Shown piece after piece: positions 1 through 7,150 of a DNA stretch of 8,431 nt (position 1 is its first letter; every line of letters starts with the position of its first letter). Position numbers and translations under genes: made by a program. Source of the stretch: Planctomycetota bacterium (lineage in GTDB: Bacteria > Planctomycetota > Planctomycetia > Pirellulales > Pirellulaceae); contig JAPLNJ010000613.1 in the NCBI GenBank assembly GCA_026692885.1, positions 1 through 8,431 on the forward strand, given 5' to 3'. The notes below the pieces were generated by a model. It was not told the DNA's origin. It did no database searches and saw only the letters and a program-made list of their open reading frames with translations.

Positions 1-789
1 CGGCAGGTTGACTGGCCGACGAATCAGGCCGACGCAATGGCTTGGCAGCAGGTCCAACGCAACCGCTTGCGGGAGATCGTGCGGACGACGGAGTACGAGG
101 TGCAAGCCACCGAATGCGATCGCGCGGAGCAGGCGGGCGTCCAGGTTGTCCGCTGGAAGTTGTTGCTCGGCAACGCGTGGACCGTGCCGGCGGTCGAATT
201 CGTGTCCGGCGCGCCTCAGCAGACGGCGCTGGTGGTGGCCGACGGCGGCCGCGCGAGCAGCGCGGGCGAAGTCGTGCGGTTGTTGGCAGCCGGCTACCGC
301 GTCGTGGCGCTCGATCCGTTCTACTTCGGCGAGTCGCGGATCGCCGAGCGGGATTATCTGTTCGCGCTCTTGGTGGCTGGGGTCGGCCAGCGGCCGCTGG
401 GAATCCAGGCCAGTCAGTTGGCGGCCAGCGCCCGTTGGGTGGCCGTGCGCTATCCGGACAGCCCGGTGACGTTGGTGTCCGTCGGGCCGCGGTCGAGCGT
501 GTTCGCGCTGGTCGCCGCGGCTTTGGAGCCGCAGGCGATTGCTGGCGCCGAACTACATGGATCGCTGGGCAGCCTGAAGGAGGTGATCGAGCAGAACTGG
601 GCCGTGAGCGAGAAGCCGGAGCTGTTCTGTTTCGGCCTGCTGGAGGCGCTGGATCTGAAGCAGATTGCCGCGCTGGCGGCCCCGCGTCCGGTGCGCTTTG
701 TCGCCGCCGGGGATCGCGCGAAGCAGGAGTTTGCGGGCTTGGCGGAGTGGTACCGGCTGTTGGGTCGCGAGTTCTCGCCGCTGCAGTAG
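1..789 (+). CDS. C-terminal part of a degenerate alpha/beta-hydrolase (acetylxylan-esterase-like), 5' end outside the window
   Basis: The reading frame is open from base 1 with no stop upstream, so this is the tail of a longer protein. The first Met (base 37) has no convincing ribosome binding site and is probably internal. About 262 residues are visible. A hydrophobic strand and turn ending in ALDPFYFGES (bases about 304-336) resembles the early beta-alpha part of an alpha/beta-hydrolase. The segment LAAPRPVRFVAAGD near the C-terminus matches the AAPRPV strand before the acid residue in acetylxylan esterase and dienelactone-hydrolase-like proteins. Where the nucleophile elbow GxSxG is expected, the sequence reads SVGPRSSV, and no histidine follows the acid strand, so the visible triad looks incomplete. 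In planctomycetes such domains often end proteins of about 700 residues; that length is family knowledge. It may be a non-catalytic carbohydrate-esterase-like protein. The coding call is firm; the family call is moderate. Confidence 0.7.
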   Translation, partial: RQVDWPTNQADAMAWQQVQRNRLREIVRTTEYEVQATECDRAEQAGVQVVRWKLLLGNAWTVPAVEFVSGAPQQTALVVADGGRASSAGEVVRLLAAGYRVVALDPFYFGESRIAERDYLFALLVAGVGQRPLGIQASQLAASARWVAVRYPDSPVTLVSVGPRSSVFALVAAALEPQAIAGAELHGSLGSLKEVIEQNWAVSEKPELFCFGLLEALDLKQIAALAAPRPVRFVAAGDRAKQEFAGLAEWYRLLGREFSPLQ

Positions 790-802
790 CCGCTGGAGTC
801 CA

Positions 803-894
803 AGGCTGCCGATGGCATGGGAGGGCGAGGCTCCTGCCGAGCCGGAGCGGGCCGTCAGGGACGGCCCACGGCTCCGCGGGAGCATCGCCCTCCC
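803..894 (+). repeat. Dispersed palindromic repeat, copy 1
   Basis: This element starts 13 bases after the hydrolase stop codon. Its core, 837-894, matches 2653-2596 on the opposite strand in 57 of 58 bases. The inner part is a perfect 8-bp stem with a 3-base loop (849-856 with 860-867). Around it, 820-845 is a near-complementary partner of 869-894. The left end, aggctgccgatgg (803-815), resembles the terminal repeat aggttgccaatgg of the second copy. Elements of this type, which translate as EGEAPAEP or GSAGASPS, are common in planctomycete intergenic DNA; that is from memory of such genomes. Lying just after a stop codon, the stem could also help end or stabilise the transcript. Confidence 0.8.
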
Positions 895-938
895 CACCCC
901 CGTTCTTCCCGTTGTCTCCGGCCCCCGCGACGGCATCA

Positions 939-954
939 GGGGGCTGACGCCCCC
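939..954. repeat. Short GC hairpin (REP-like)
   Basis: A perfect 6-bp stem (939-944 with 949-954) encloses the loop tgac. It lies in the gap between the hydrolase and the oxidoreductase. It has no U-tract and so is not a classical intrinsic terminator. The remainder of the gap, 955-1087, holds no gene or clear promoter that I can support. Confidence 0.5.
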
Positions 955-1100
955 CCTTCGCCACGGTACACTGGGGCGGGCCGAGCGGACGCACACCTCC
1001 CGCGACGCACGATAACCGACCTGATTCGTTCGCCTGCCTGCGACTGACTCTGTCTGGTAAGACCCCAACCGATAAGCCCCCAACCACAAGGAGAAGCGAC

Positions 1101-2375
1101 ATGCCTCATCAGAAATCGACCTTCACACGGCGACGGTTCCTGGCGACTGCTGCCAAGGCCAGCGCCCTGCTGGCGGCCCCCGTGTTCATCCCCGGCCGCG
1201 TTCTCGGCAAGGACGGCGGCGTGGCCGCCAACGAGCGGGTTACGCTGGCCGGGCTGGGTATCAACAGCCGCGGAGGTTATGTGCTGGGCTGCTTCATGGA
1301 CGAGCCGGTCATCCAGTTTGTGGCCATCGCCGATATTCGCAAGGAACGCCGGGAATTCAACAAGCGGCGTACCGAAGCCAAGTACGGTCCCGGCGTGGCC
1401 ATGTACCGCGACTTCCGCGAGATGCTCCAGCGCCCGGACATCGATACGGTCCTGATCGCCACCGGCGACCGCTGGCATACCCTGGCCTCGATCTACGCCG
1501 CCAAGGCGGGCAAGGACGTGTATTGCGAGAAGCCCAGTACGATGACCATCGCCGAGAGCCTGGCGTTGGCCGACATCTACCGCCGGTACGGCCGCATCTA
1601 CCAAGCCGGCACGCAGCGGCGGAGCATTGCTAACTTCCTGTTCGCGGCCGACCTGTGCCATAGCGGAAAGCTCGGCAAGCTGACCGCCGTCCATGCCAAC
1701 ACGCTCGACCCACGCGTCAGCCACGACTGGCTGGCTGGCCAGCCCGAACCACCCAAGGAGGAGGTCGACTGGGACATGTGGCTTGGCCCGACTCCGTGGC
1801 GGCCCTACAACCAGACGTACATCAACGGCGGCTGGCGAGGTTTCTTCGACTTCCACGGCGGCGGCATTCTGGAATGGGGCGCCCACACGGTCGACCTGTG
1901 CAACTGGGCCGGCACCAACGATCAGAAGATGCCGGTGCTCTACGAGCCGACTCCTACCGGCTGCGTTGCCACGTACGAGGACGGTCTGAAGCTGGTTATG
2001 CGGGACAGCGGCTGGATGGGCCTGGGCACCTGCAGTGCCCGCTACGAGGGCGAGGACGGCTGGGTGGAGACGGGCGACAGCGGCCGACTGGAGTTCTCCT
2101 CCGGCCGACTCCGCGAGGAGCAACGCCAGTTCACCGAGGCGGGTACTTCCGCCGTCAGCCACATCAAGAACTTCCTGGCATCGGTCAAGAGCCGCAAACT
2201 GGCCCACTCGAACGCCGAGGTCGTAGCCCGGAGCCACATCATCTGCCACGCGGCCTACATCGCCTGGCAACTCGATCGGCCGCTGCAGTTCGACCCGGTG
2301 AAGAGCGAGTTCCTCGGCGATGCAGAAGCCAATCGGATGCGGTCGCGAGCCCTGCGTGACCCGTGGCGGATTTGA
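1101..2375 (+). CDS. Tat-exported Gfo/Idh/MocA family oxidoreductase
   Basis: This is a 424-residue NAD(P)-dependent oxidoreductase of the Gfo/Idh/MocA family, which typically acts on sugars, inositols or related polyols; the substrate cannot be read from sequence. The N-terminus has a twin-arginine signal, TRRRFLA at residues 9-15, followed by an Ala-rich hydrophobic stretch, so it is exported folded with its cofactor. A Rossmann fingerprint, GLGINSRG, lies at 51-58. The family motif EKP is at 143-145, with Lys144 the usual catalytic lysine. GDRWHT at 122-127 replaces the common TPDHWH form. EWGAHTVDL at 258-266 supplies His262, matching the GxHxxD segment of the C-terminal domain. Length fits the Tat-signal planctomycete subgroup. 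The start is supported by AAGGAG at 1088-1093, 7 bases before the ATG. Family assignment is secure. Confidence 0.95.
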   Translation: MPHQKSTFTRRRFLATAAKASALLAAPVFIPGRVLGKDGGVAANERVTLAGLGINSRGGYVLGCFMDEPVIQFVAIADIRKERREFNKRRTEAKYGPGVAMYRDFREMLQRPDIDTVLIATGDRWHTLASIYAAKAGKDVYCEKPSTMTIAESLALADIYRRYGRIYQAGTQRRSIANFLFAADLCHSGKLGKLTAVHANTLDPRVSHDWLAGQPEPPKEEVDWDMWLGPTPWRPYNQTYINGGWRGFFDFHGGGILEWGAHTVDLCNWAGTNDQKMPVLYEPTPTGCVATYEDGLKLVMRDSGWMGLGTCSARYEGEDGWVETGDSGRLEFSSGRLREEQRQFTEAGTSAVSHIKNFLASVKSRKLAHSNAEVVARSHIICHAAYIAWQLDRPLQFDPVKSEFLGDAEANRMRSRALRDPWRI

Positions 2376-2433
2376 GAGGAAGAGACGCGGGGACACGGAG
2401 AGGGCACTCAGGAACGGCCGAAAAATCCGCTCT

Positions 2434-2538
2434 GGTTACGAGGCTCCGCCTCGTAACCCACTGGCAGCGAGGCTCTGCCTCGCAAGCAGGCCGGCAGAGC
2501 CGGCAAGGCAAGGCGTTCCCAGGCAGAGCCTGGGAACG
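2434..2538. repeat. Cluster of four short hairpins with 3-base loops
   Basis: Four perfect stems follow one another: 11 bp at 2434-2444/2448-2458 (loop tcc), 7 bp at 2467-2473/2477-2483 (loop tct), 6 bp at 2490-2495/2499-2504 (loop aga), and 11 bp at 2514-2524/2528-2538 (loop aga). Arm sequences differ, but each keeps a GGC(TCY)GCC core or its reverse complement. The first two are in one orientation and the last two in the other. The cluster sits between the oxidoreductase and the HEAT-repeat gene. Similar REP-like strings are common in planctomycete genomes; this is family-level recollection. Confidence 0.8.
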
Positions 2539-2561
2539 AGGGGGAGAGCACTATTGAGTCC

Positions 2562-2672
2562 TAGGTTGCCAATGGAAGACGAGAGAACGTGGATTGGGAG
2601 GGCGACGCTCCCGCGGAGCCGTGGGCCGTCCCTGACGGCCCGCTCCGGCTCGGCCAGGCCATTGGCAACCTA
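2562..2672 (-). repeat. Dispersed palindromic repeat, copy 2, bounded by perfect 14-bp inverted repeats
   Basis: The ends taggttgccaatgg (2562-2575) and ccattggcaaccta (2659-2672) are exact reverse complements. The interior, 2596-2653, is the inverted copy of 837-894 with one mismatch. Compared with copy 1, about 17 bases of the GC-rich arm next to one terminal repeat appear to be missing. The overall plan (short terminal inverted repeats, internal palindrome, no coding capacity) resembles a MITE or a large REP element. It ends 18 bases before the Shine-Dalgarno sequence of the HEAT-repeat gene. Confidence 0.85.
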
Positions 2673-2703
2673 AAGTCACACTGACACAGAAGGAGATACG
2701 CAG

Positions 2704-4665
2704 ATGTTGATTCAACGCTACCTGACTTTGGCAGCCGCGGCTGCAATTCTGACGGCGGCAAGCGCCACGGGGGCCTTCGCCCAAAGTAATTCCAAGGAGA
2801 TTCTGGCCAAGGATGCGGCGGCGCTGGTCGCGATCCTCAAGGACGCCAACGCCCCGATCTTTGACAAGGCGAAAGCCTGCCAGCGACTGGCCTCCATCGG
2901 TACCCCCGACGCGATTCCGGCGCTGGTCGCCTTGTTGCCGGACGAGAAACTTAACCTCTACGCCCGCTACGGGCTGGAGGGCATTCCGGATCCGGCGGTC
3001 GACGCTGCGCTGCGTGCGGCGACCAAGACCCTCGCAGGCCGCCCACTGGTCGGTGTGATCAACTCGATCGGCCAGCGTAAGGATGTGGGGGCCGTGGAGC
3101 TGCTGAAGGGCCTGCTTGGCAACGCCGACTCGGCGGTCGTTTCGGCTGCCGCGGGAGCCCTGGGCCGCATCGGCACGCCCGAGGCCGTCGGCATCCTGAA
3201 GGATGCCTTGGCTAAGGACTCGAAAGTCAAGGGGTGCATCGCCGACGGCTGCCTGGCGGCCGCCGAGGTGCAGGCCGCGGGCGGTAAGAAGTCGGAGGCG
3301 CTGGGGCTGTATGGCACGGTGGTCCAGGCCGACGTGCCGGACTTCGTCAAGGCCGCTGCCCTCCGCGGGCAGTTCCGGCTGCAGGGCGCTGAGGCCAAGG
3401 ATTTGCTGCTGACTCAGATCCGCTCGAAGGAGGAAGCCTTCTTCAACGTGGGTCTGGCCGTGGCCCGCGAGATGCCCGGTGCGGACGTGGCCCGAGCGCT
3501 GGCCGGCGAATTGGAGAAACTCCCCCCGGAACGGCAGGCGCTGTTGTTGCTGGCCCTAGGCGACCGCCAGGAGCCGGCGCCCATGCCTTTGGTCTTGGCC
3601 GCGACCAAGAGTGAGTCCGCGGCGGTCCGGGAGGCGGCGGTCCGCGTGTTAGCCAAGTTTGGCGATGCGTCGGCCGTGGCCGTCTTGCTCGGAGCCGCGC
3701 TCGGCGGCGGAACGGTGGCCGATTCGGCGAAAGAGGGTCTCAAGTCGCTGGCCGCGGGCCAGGAAGTCGACGCGGCGATCGCGGCCAAGCTGACCGGTGC
3801 CGATGCGAAAGCCAAGGTGGTACTGTTCGAACTGGTTGGCGTCCGCCGGATCATGGCCGCCGAGCCGGCCATCCGGGCAGCGCTCGCCGATGCCGACGAG
3901 TCGGTCAAGCTGACCGCCATCGTCGCCCTCGGACAGTTGATTGAGCTGAAGGACTTCGACCTGCTCACCAGCCGGGCGTTAGCCGGCGCGAACGAGAAGG
4001 AAATCGCCGCGGCCCAAGCCGCTCTCCGTACCGCTGCGATGCGCATGGGCGACCGCGACGGTTGCGCCGCCAAACTGGCCGCGAGCCTGAAGACAGCCTC
4101 GGCTGCTAACCGGGAGTACCTGTTGGAATTGCTCGGCAAAGTCAGCGGCCAGAAGGCGTTGGAGATCGTAGTCGGTGCCAGCCAGTCGGATGACGCGGCA
4201 CTCAAGGAGGCGGCGACCAAGGTACTCGGCGAGTGGGTCAACGCGGACGCGGCCCCGGCGCTGTTGGACATCGCCAAGACCGACAAGGAAGCGAAGTACC
4301 AGGTCCGGGCCCTGCGTGGCTACATCCGGATTGCCCGCCAGCTGCAGCTGCCGACGGAGACGCGATTCGCGATGTTCCGCACGGCGATGGAGGTGGCCCG
4401 GCGCGACGACGAAAAGAAGATCGCACTGGACATTCTGACGCGAATCCCGTCCCCAGCGACGTTGGAGTTGGCCGTTTCCTACTTGGACCAGCAGAAATTG
4501 AAGGCTGCGGCGGCCGACGCGGCGGTGAAGATCGCAGCCAAGGTCTCCAAGAATCCGAAGGCGGTCGCGGCGGCCATGCAGAAGGTCGTCGACGCAGGCG
4601 TGACCGGTAATCCCGGCGCCCGCGCCAAGCAGTTGCTCGACCAGGCCCAGGCGGCTTTGAAGTAA
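2704..4665 (+). CDS. Secreted HEAT-repeat protein
   Basis: This is a 653-residue all-helical repeat protein. The N-terminus has a Sec signal: Arg5, a hydrophobic Ala/Leu core at 6-24, and a likely cut after AFA at 24-26. The mature part is a run of HEAT or PBS-lyase-like helical pairs. The clearest are at about 54-80 (IGTPDAIPALVALL), 128-170 (ALGRIGTPEAVGILKDAL), 305-330 (VREAAVRVLAKFGDASAV), 386-412 and 497-525. The C-terminal third (about 530-615) has the ALRGYIRIAR and LDILTRIPSPATLELA segments often seen in planctomycete HEAT proteins. Such proteins are scaffolds without their own active site; no catalytic domain is visible. AAGGAG at 2690-2695, 8 bases before the ATG, supports the start. 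The ligand is unknown. It is separated from the oxidoreductase by 328 bases of repeats, so co-transcription is uncertain. Confidence 0.92.
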   Translation: MLIQRYLTLAAAAAILTAASATGAFAQSNSKEILAKDAAALVAILKDANAPIFDKAKACQRLASIGTPDAIPALVALLPDEKLNLYARYGLEGIPDPAVDAALRAATKTLAGRPLVGVINSIGQRKDVGAVELLKGLLGNADSAVVSAAAGALGRIGTPEAVGILKDALAKDSKVKGCIADGCLAAAEVQAAGGKKSEALGLYGTVVQADVPDFVKAAALRGQFRLQGAEAKDLLLTQIRSKEEAFFNVGLAVAREMPGADVARALAGELEKLPPERQALLLLALGDRQEPAPMPLVLAATKSESAAVREAAVRVLAKFGDASAVAVLLGAALGGGTVADSAKEGLKSLAAGQEVDAAIAAKLTGADAKAKVVLFELVGVRRIMAAEPAIRAALADADESVKLTAIVALGQLIELKDFDLLTSRALAGANEKEIAAAQAALRTAAMRMGDRDGCAAKLAASLKTASAANREYLLELLGKVSGQKALEIVVGASQSDDAALKEAATKVLGEWVNADAAPALLDIAKTDKEAKYQVRALRGYIRIARQLQLPTETRFAMFRTAMEVARRDDEKKIALDILTRIPSPATLELAVSYLDQQKLKAAAADAAVKIAAKVSKNPKAVAAAMQKVVDAGVTGNPGARAKQLLDQAQAALK

Positions 4666-4682
4666 TATTCCTGTCAAAGTCT

Positions 4683-4781
4683 GGTTCCCACGCTCTGCGT
4701 GGGAACCCATGCGCCCGACGCTCTGCGTCGTCCGAAGGACGCGGAACGTCCGAGCTGGCATTCCCACGCAGAGCGTGGGAA
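4683..4781. repeat. Second hairpin cluster, between convergent genes
   Basis: The perfect stems are 11 bp at 4683-4693/4697-4707 (loop tct), 6 bp at 4716-4721/4725-4730 (loop tct) and 9 bp at 4761-4769/4773-4781 (loop aga). A 5-bp stem lies at 4737-4741/4747-4751. The first and last hairpins have the same stem in opposite orientation. The cluster fills the space between the ends of the HEAT gene and the aspartic protease gene, so it may act as a two-way terminator or transcript-end stabiliser, although no U-tract is present. Confidence 0.8.
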
Positions 4782-4791
4782 CGAGGATGTT

Positions 4792-5226
4792 TCAGTACAG
4801 TTCGAGGATCTGTTCGCCGCCGTGAGCCGGATTGCCGATCAGTCGGCGGCTTTGTAGGTCGACGACCAGATCGAGCATCTCCAGCGGGATCTGACCGATC
4901 AGCACCGGGACGTCGTCCGGAACATGCATTACATCCACGGTGCAGTCGCGTCCTTGGATTGTCAGTCGGACCGCCTCGTAAACATCCGTGTGACCCAGGC
5001 CACGCGACGAGGTCGTCCGCTTGGTATAGCGTTTTGTGAGTCCGAGTTGCTCGATTAAACGGGCAGGCAGGGCCAGCGTGGTCGCACCCGTGTCCACGAG
5101 AGCATCGGAGACTGTGATTTTCCGCGATTGCCCGGGTGGCAGCCGCCCACGCTGGACGTCCCAAAGATCCTGCAGGTTTTCGATTGTGGCTTCGGTGAGC
5201 ACGCGGCCCATGACGGCAGTCTCCAT
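4792..5226 (-). CDS. Retropepsin-like aspartic protease (clan AA)
   Basis: This 144-residue protein carries the single-domain retropepsin signature. The catalytic motif ALVDTGATT is at 42-50, with Asp45 the likely catalytic aspartate; such enzymes work as dimers. The flap and strand region follows, then VLIGQIPLEMLDLVVD at 108-123, the hydrophobic-hydrophobic-Gly motif and following helix of the fold. It ends in NPAHGGEQILELY, a tail I associate with the small planctomycete and cyanobacterial members. There is no signal peptide or membrane segment, so it is probably cytoplasmic; its substrate is unknown. GAGGGG on the minus strand at 5238-5233, 6 bases before the ATG, favours this start over Met6. 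It converges with the HEAT gene and diverges from the peroxidase gene, so it seems to be its own transcription unit. Confidence 0.88.
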   Translation of the reverse strand: METAVMGRVLTEATIENLQDLWDVQRGRLPPGQSRKITVSDALVDTGATTLALPARLIEQLGLTKRYTKRTTSSRGLGHTDVYEAVRLTIQGRDCTVDVMHVPDDVPVLIGQIPLEMLDLVVDLQSRRLIGNPAHGGEQILELY

Positions 5227-5318
5227 GGTCGTCCCCTCAGGAAGAGGCTACGGTCCAGATGATACGGTACGATCATTCTACCTCCAGCACGCGTTGGCTG
5301 GCAGACGCCTCGTATGCC

Positions 5319-5437
5319 TGAAGTTGCGCATTCTGACGCGAAGTAGCCGAATTCGTGAGACTTCGGAAGCTGCGGTGGTCGCGTGGCCCCGCGACCCTTC
5401 CGAATTCTCACGAATTCGGCTACTTGCAACTTCAAAG
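5319..5437. repeat. Long imperfect hairpin element in a divergent intergenic region
   Basis: Bases 5341-5360 and 5406-5425 are perfect 20-bp inverted repeats. After one mismatch the pairing resumes for 8 bp (ttcggaag with cttccgaa), and a 7-bp hairpin (5377-5383 with 5390-5396) closes the tip. Outside, tgaagttgc (5319-5327) pairs with gcaacttca (5426-5434), but the left side has 13 extra bases (5328-5340). The element lies between the divergent protease and peroxidase genes, so any promoters must share space with it. Three close copies of cgtatc follow at 5441, 5447 and 5455. No clear promoter hexamers are seen in 5227-5546. Confidence 0.85.
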
Positions 5438-5546
5438 TCCCGTATCCGTATCCCCGTATCCCTGCTTTACTTTCGCCTGAAGCTGCGGTAAGCATACAGG
5501 TTAATCTTCTTCTAACCCCCCCCTTCGAAGAACCAAGGAGACGACG

Positions 5547-6602
5547 ATGAGACACAAGCTGGCTTTCTCCGCACTGCTAACGGCCCTCAGCGTGGCGTGG
5601 CTGACGACGGAGTTGTGCACCACGAACCGCGGGCAGGCCGACGATTGCGCCGTGAAACCCGCCAAGGCCGAGCCGGTGAAAGACGCGCAACTGTTGGCCG
5701 AGGCCCGCAAGGTATTTGCCAAGTTGCCGGCCAAGATGCCGGGTAGCGAGCAGGACACCGCGGCCAAAATCGCGCTGGGTAAGAAGCTGTATTTTGAAAC
5801 GAAGATCTCGATCAACCGGACGCAATCCTGCAATAGCTGCCACCGCGTGGACGAGAATCTGGGCGGCGTCGACAATTTGCCGACGTCGAAAGGGGCGGAA
5901 GGCAAGTTCGGCGGCCGCAATGCCCCGACCACGTTGAACGCCGGCTTCCATGTCGCCCAGTTCTGGGACGGACGTCTGCCGGATCTGGCGGCGCAGGCGA
6001 AAGGCCCCGTGCTCAATCCGATCGAGATGGGTATGCCGGACGAGAAGGCGGTCCTGGACCGTTTGCAAGAGGCCGGCTACCTCCCGCAATTCAAGCAGGT
6101 ATTCCCCAACGTCGAGAATCCGCTGACCTATGGCAACTACGGGGAAGCCGTGGCGGCGTTCGAACGGACGTTGATTACCAAGGATCGCTTCGATGACTAC
6201 CTCGGCGGGGACGAAGCAGCTTTGTGTGCCAAGGGCCAAGCCGGTCTCAAGCTATTCCTGGAAACCGGCTGTGCCGATTGCCATCGCGGCGCCTTGCTCG
6301 GTGGCGATCGCTACGAAAAGATCGGCGAAGCCCACGCCTACCCGAATACCGAAGATGTCGGCCGGTCCGCGGTGACCAAACAGGAAGCGGACAAGTTCAA
6401 GTTCAAGGTGCCCTCGCTGCGCAATATCGCGATCACCGCTCCCTATTTCCACGACGGCAAAGCCGCCACGCTGCAGGACGCCGTGAAGCAGATGGCCTGG
6501 CTGCAGTTAGACAAGAAACTGACGCCGGACGAGATCGAAAACATCGTCGTGTTCCTCGGCGCCTTGACCGACAAGCCGCGTGTGCCGCAGCCGAAGAAGT
6601 AA
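5547..6602 (+). CDS. Di-haem cytochrome c peroxidase (CcpA/MauG family)
   Basis: This 351-residue protein would reduce H2O2 to water in the periplasm using electrons from small cytochromes. Two haem-binding motifs are visible, CNSCH at 95-99 and CADCH at 242-246, spaced as in the family. FWDGR at 139-143 gives the conserved Trp. NPIEMG at 157-162 holds the conserved Glu of the peroxidatic site. KVPSLRNIAITAPYFHDG at 287-304 is the family C-terminal signature. An N-terminal hydrophobic segment (about 5-20) is a Sec signal, probably cut near GQA at 29-31; Cys24 is not in a good lipobox. AAGGAG at 5535-5540, 6 bases before the ATG, fixes the start. Length agrees with bacterial cytochrome c peroxidases. 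MauG-like activity on a protein partner cannot be excluded, but the sequence matches classical peroxidases better. Confidence 0.95.
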   Translation: MRHKLAFSALLTALSVAWLTTELCTTNRGQADDCAVKPAKAEPVKDAQLLAEARKVFAKLPAKMPGSEQDTAAKIALGKKLYFETKISINRTQSCNSCHRVDENLGGVDNLPTSKGAEGKFGGRNAPTTLNAGFHVAQFWDGRLPDLAAQAKGPVLNPIEMGMPDEKAVLDRLQEAGYLPQFKQVFPNVENPLTYGNYGEAVAAFERTLITKDRFDDYLGGDEAALCAKGQAGLKLFLETGCADCHRGALLGGDRYEKIGEAHAYPNTEDVGRSAVTKQEADKFKFKVPSLRNIAITAPYFHDGKAATLQDAVKQMAWLQLDKKLTPDEIENIVVFLGALTDKPRVPQPKK

Positions 6603-6611
6603 GCCTCCGGC

Positions 6612-6890
6612 TCAGCCCGTCGGATGCTCGATCCAGTCGCGAAAGCACGGATTGCACAGGTACAGCGTCAGCCGGCGATAGACCTGATCGAGCAGCTCTT
6701 GCTGCGACAATTCCTCCAGCTGCGCGTAGAGCCGCCGGATTTCTTCGTCGAAATCGCGGGCCAGGTCGTCTTCGGAAAAACTCGGCGGCGTCGGATCCGC
6801 GACCGCCGCGATGCGAACGACATAGAAGTCCCCCGCGCCCGGCGTCAGTTCCTTGGCGCACCGATCGCAGAACAGCGGTGTCTGGCTCAT
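6612..6890 (-). CDS. Small CxxC/CxxC zinc-ribbon-like protein of unknown function
   Basis: This 92-residue protein has two cysteine pairs, CDRC at 8-11 and CNPC at 79-82, which probably bring the N- and C-terminal ends together around one metal ion, likely zinc. Between them, residues about 38-75 are acidic and predicted helical, rich in Glu, Leu and Gln, and could form a coiled coil. The N-terminal MSQTPLFCDRC...FYVVRI pattern resembles a small conserved planctomycete family, but I do not know a function. The ATG at 6890 is chosen because GAGG (minus strand, 6902-6899) precedes it by 8 bases; an upstream TTG at 6911 lies inside a palindrome and is unlikely. It ends 9 bases from the peroxidase stop, tail to tail. 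Confidence 0.8.
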   Translation of the reverse strand: MSQTPLFCDRCAKELTPGAGDFYVVRIAAVADPTPPSFSEDDLARDFDEEIRRLYAQLEELSQQELLDQVYRRLTLYLCNPCFRDWIEHPTG

Positions 6891-6902
6891 CGAACTTCCC
6901 TC

Positions 6903-7150
6903 TAGCACCAAACGGTTTTTTGCGGTGGGAGTGGCAAGAATGATGTCTAATGTTGTCGCCTGGACGGGGCTTGCCGCGAGGGCTCAGACGTACAGAATTC
7001 AAAATTGGCGGTTTGGCGACTTTGCCAAGTCAGCGTGGTTTGTCCGCCAATTTTGAATTCTGTACGTCTGAGCCCTGCCTGGGGCCCGGCACTGCGGAAC
7101 GGTAAAATCTCATTCTTTACGCGTCAGGACCGGGAAACCGTTTGGTGCTA
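6903..7150. repeat. Nested 248-bp palindromic element
   Basis: Three pairs of arms are centred on the same point. The outer arms, 6903-6918 and 7135-7150, are perfect for 16 bp. The middle arms, aagaatga (6936-6943) and tcattctt (7110-7117), are perfect for 8 bp and lie exactly 17 bases inside the outer arms on both sides. The inner arms, 6979-7011 and 7044-7076, are perfect for 33 bp, with a 32-base centre that itself holds a 5-bp stem (7013-7017 with 7024-7028). There is no coding capacity. The left end touches the Shine-Dalgarno region of the CxxC protein gene. It resembles a MITE or a transposon remnant with its centre lost. Confidence 0.85.

Noticed and set aside
936..2396. 486-codon minus-strand open frame opposite the oxidoreductase
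   Set aside because: It is an antisense shadow of a well-supported Gfo/Idh/MocA gene, has no recognisable domain and runs into a palindromic repeat.
6891..6911. TTG start at 6911 for the CxxC protein
   Set aside because: It lies within the outer arm of the 248-bp palindrome, and the ATG at 6890 has a GAGG 8 bases upstream.
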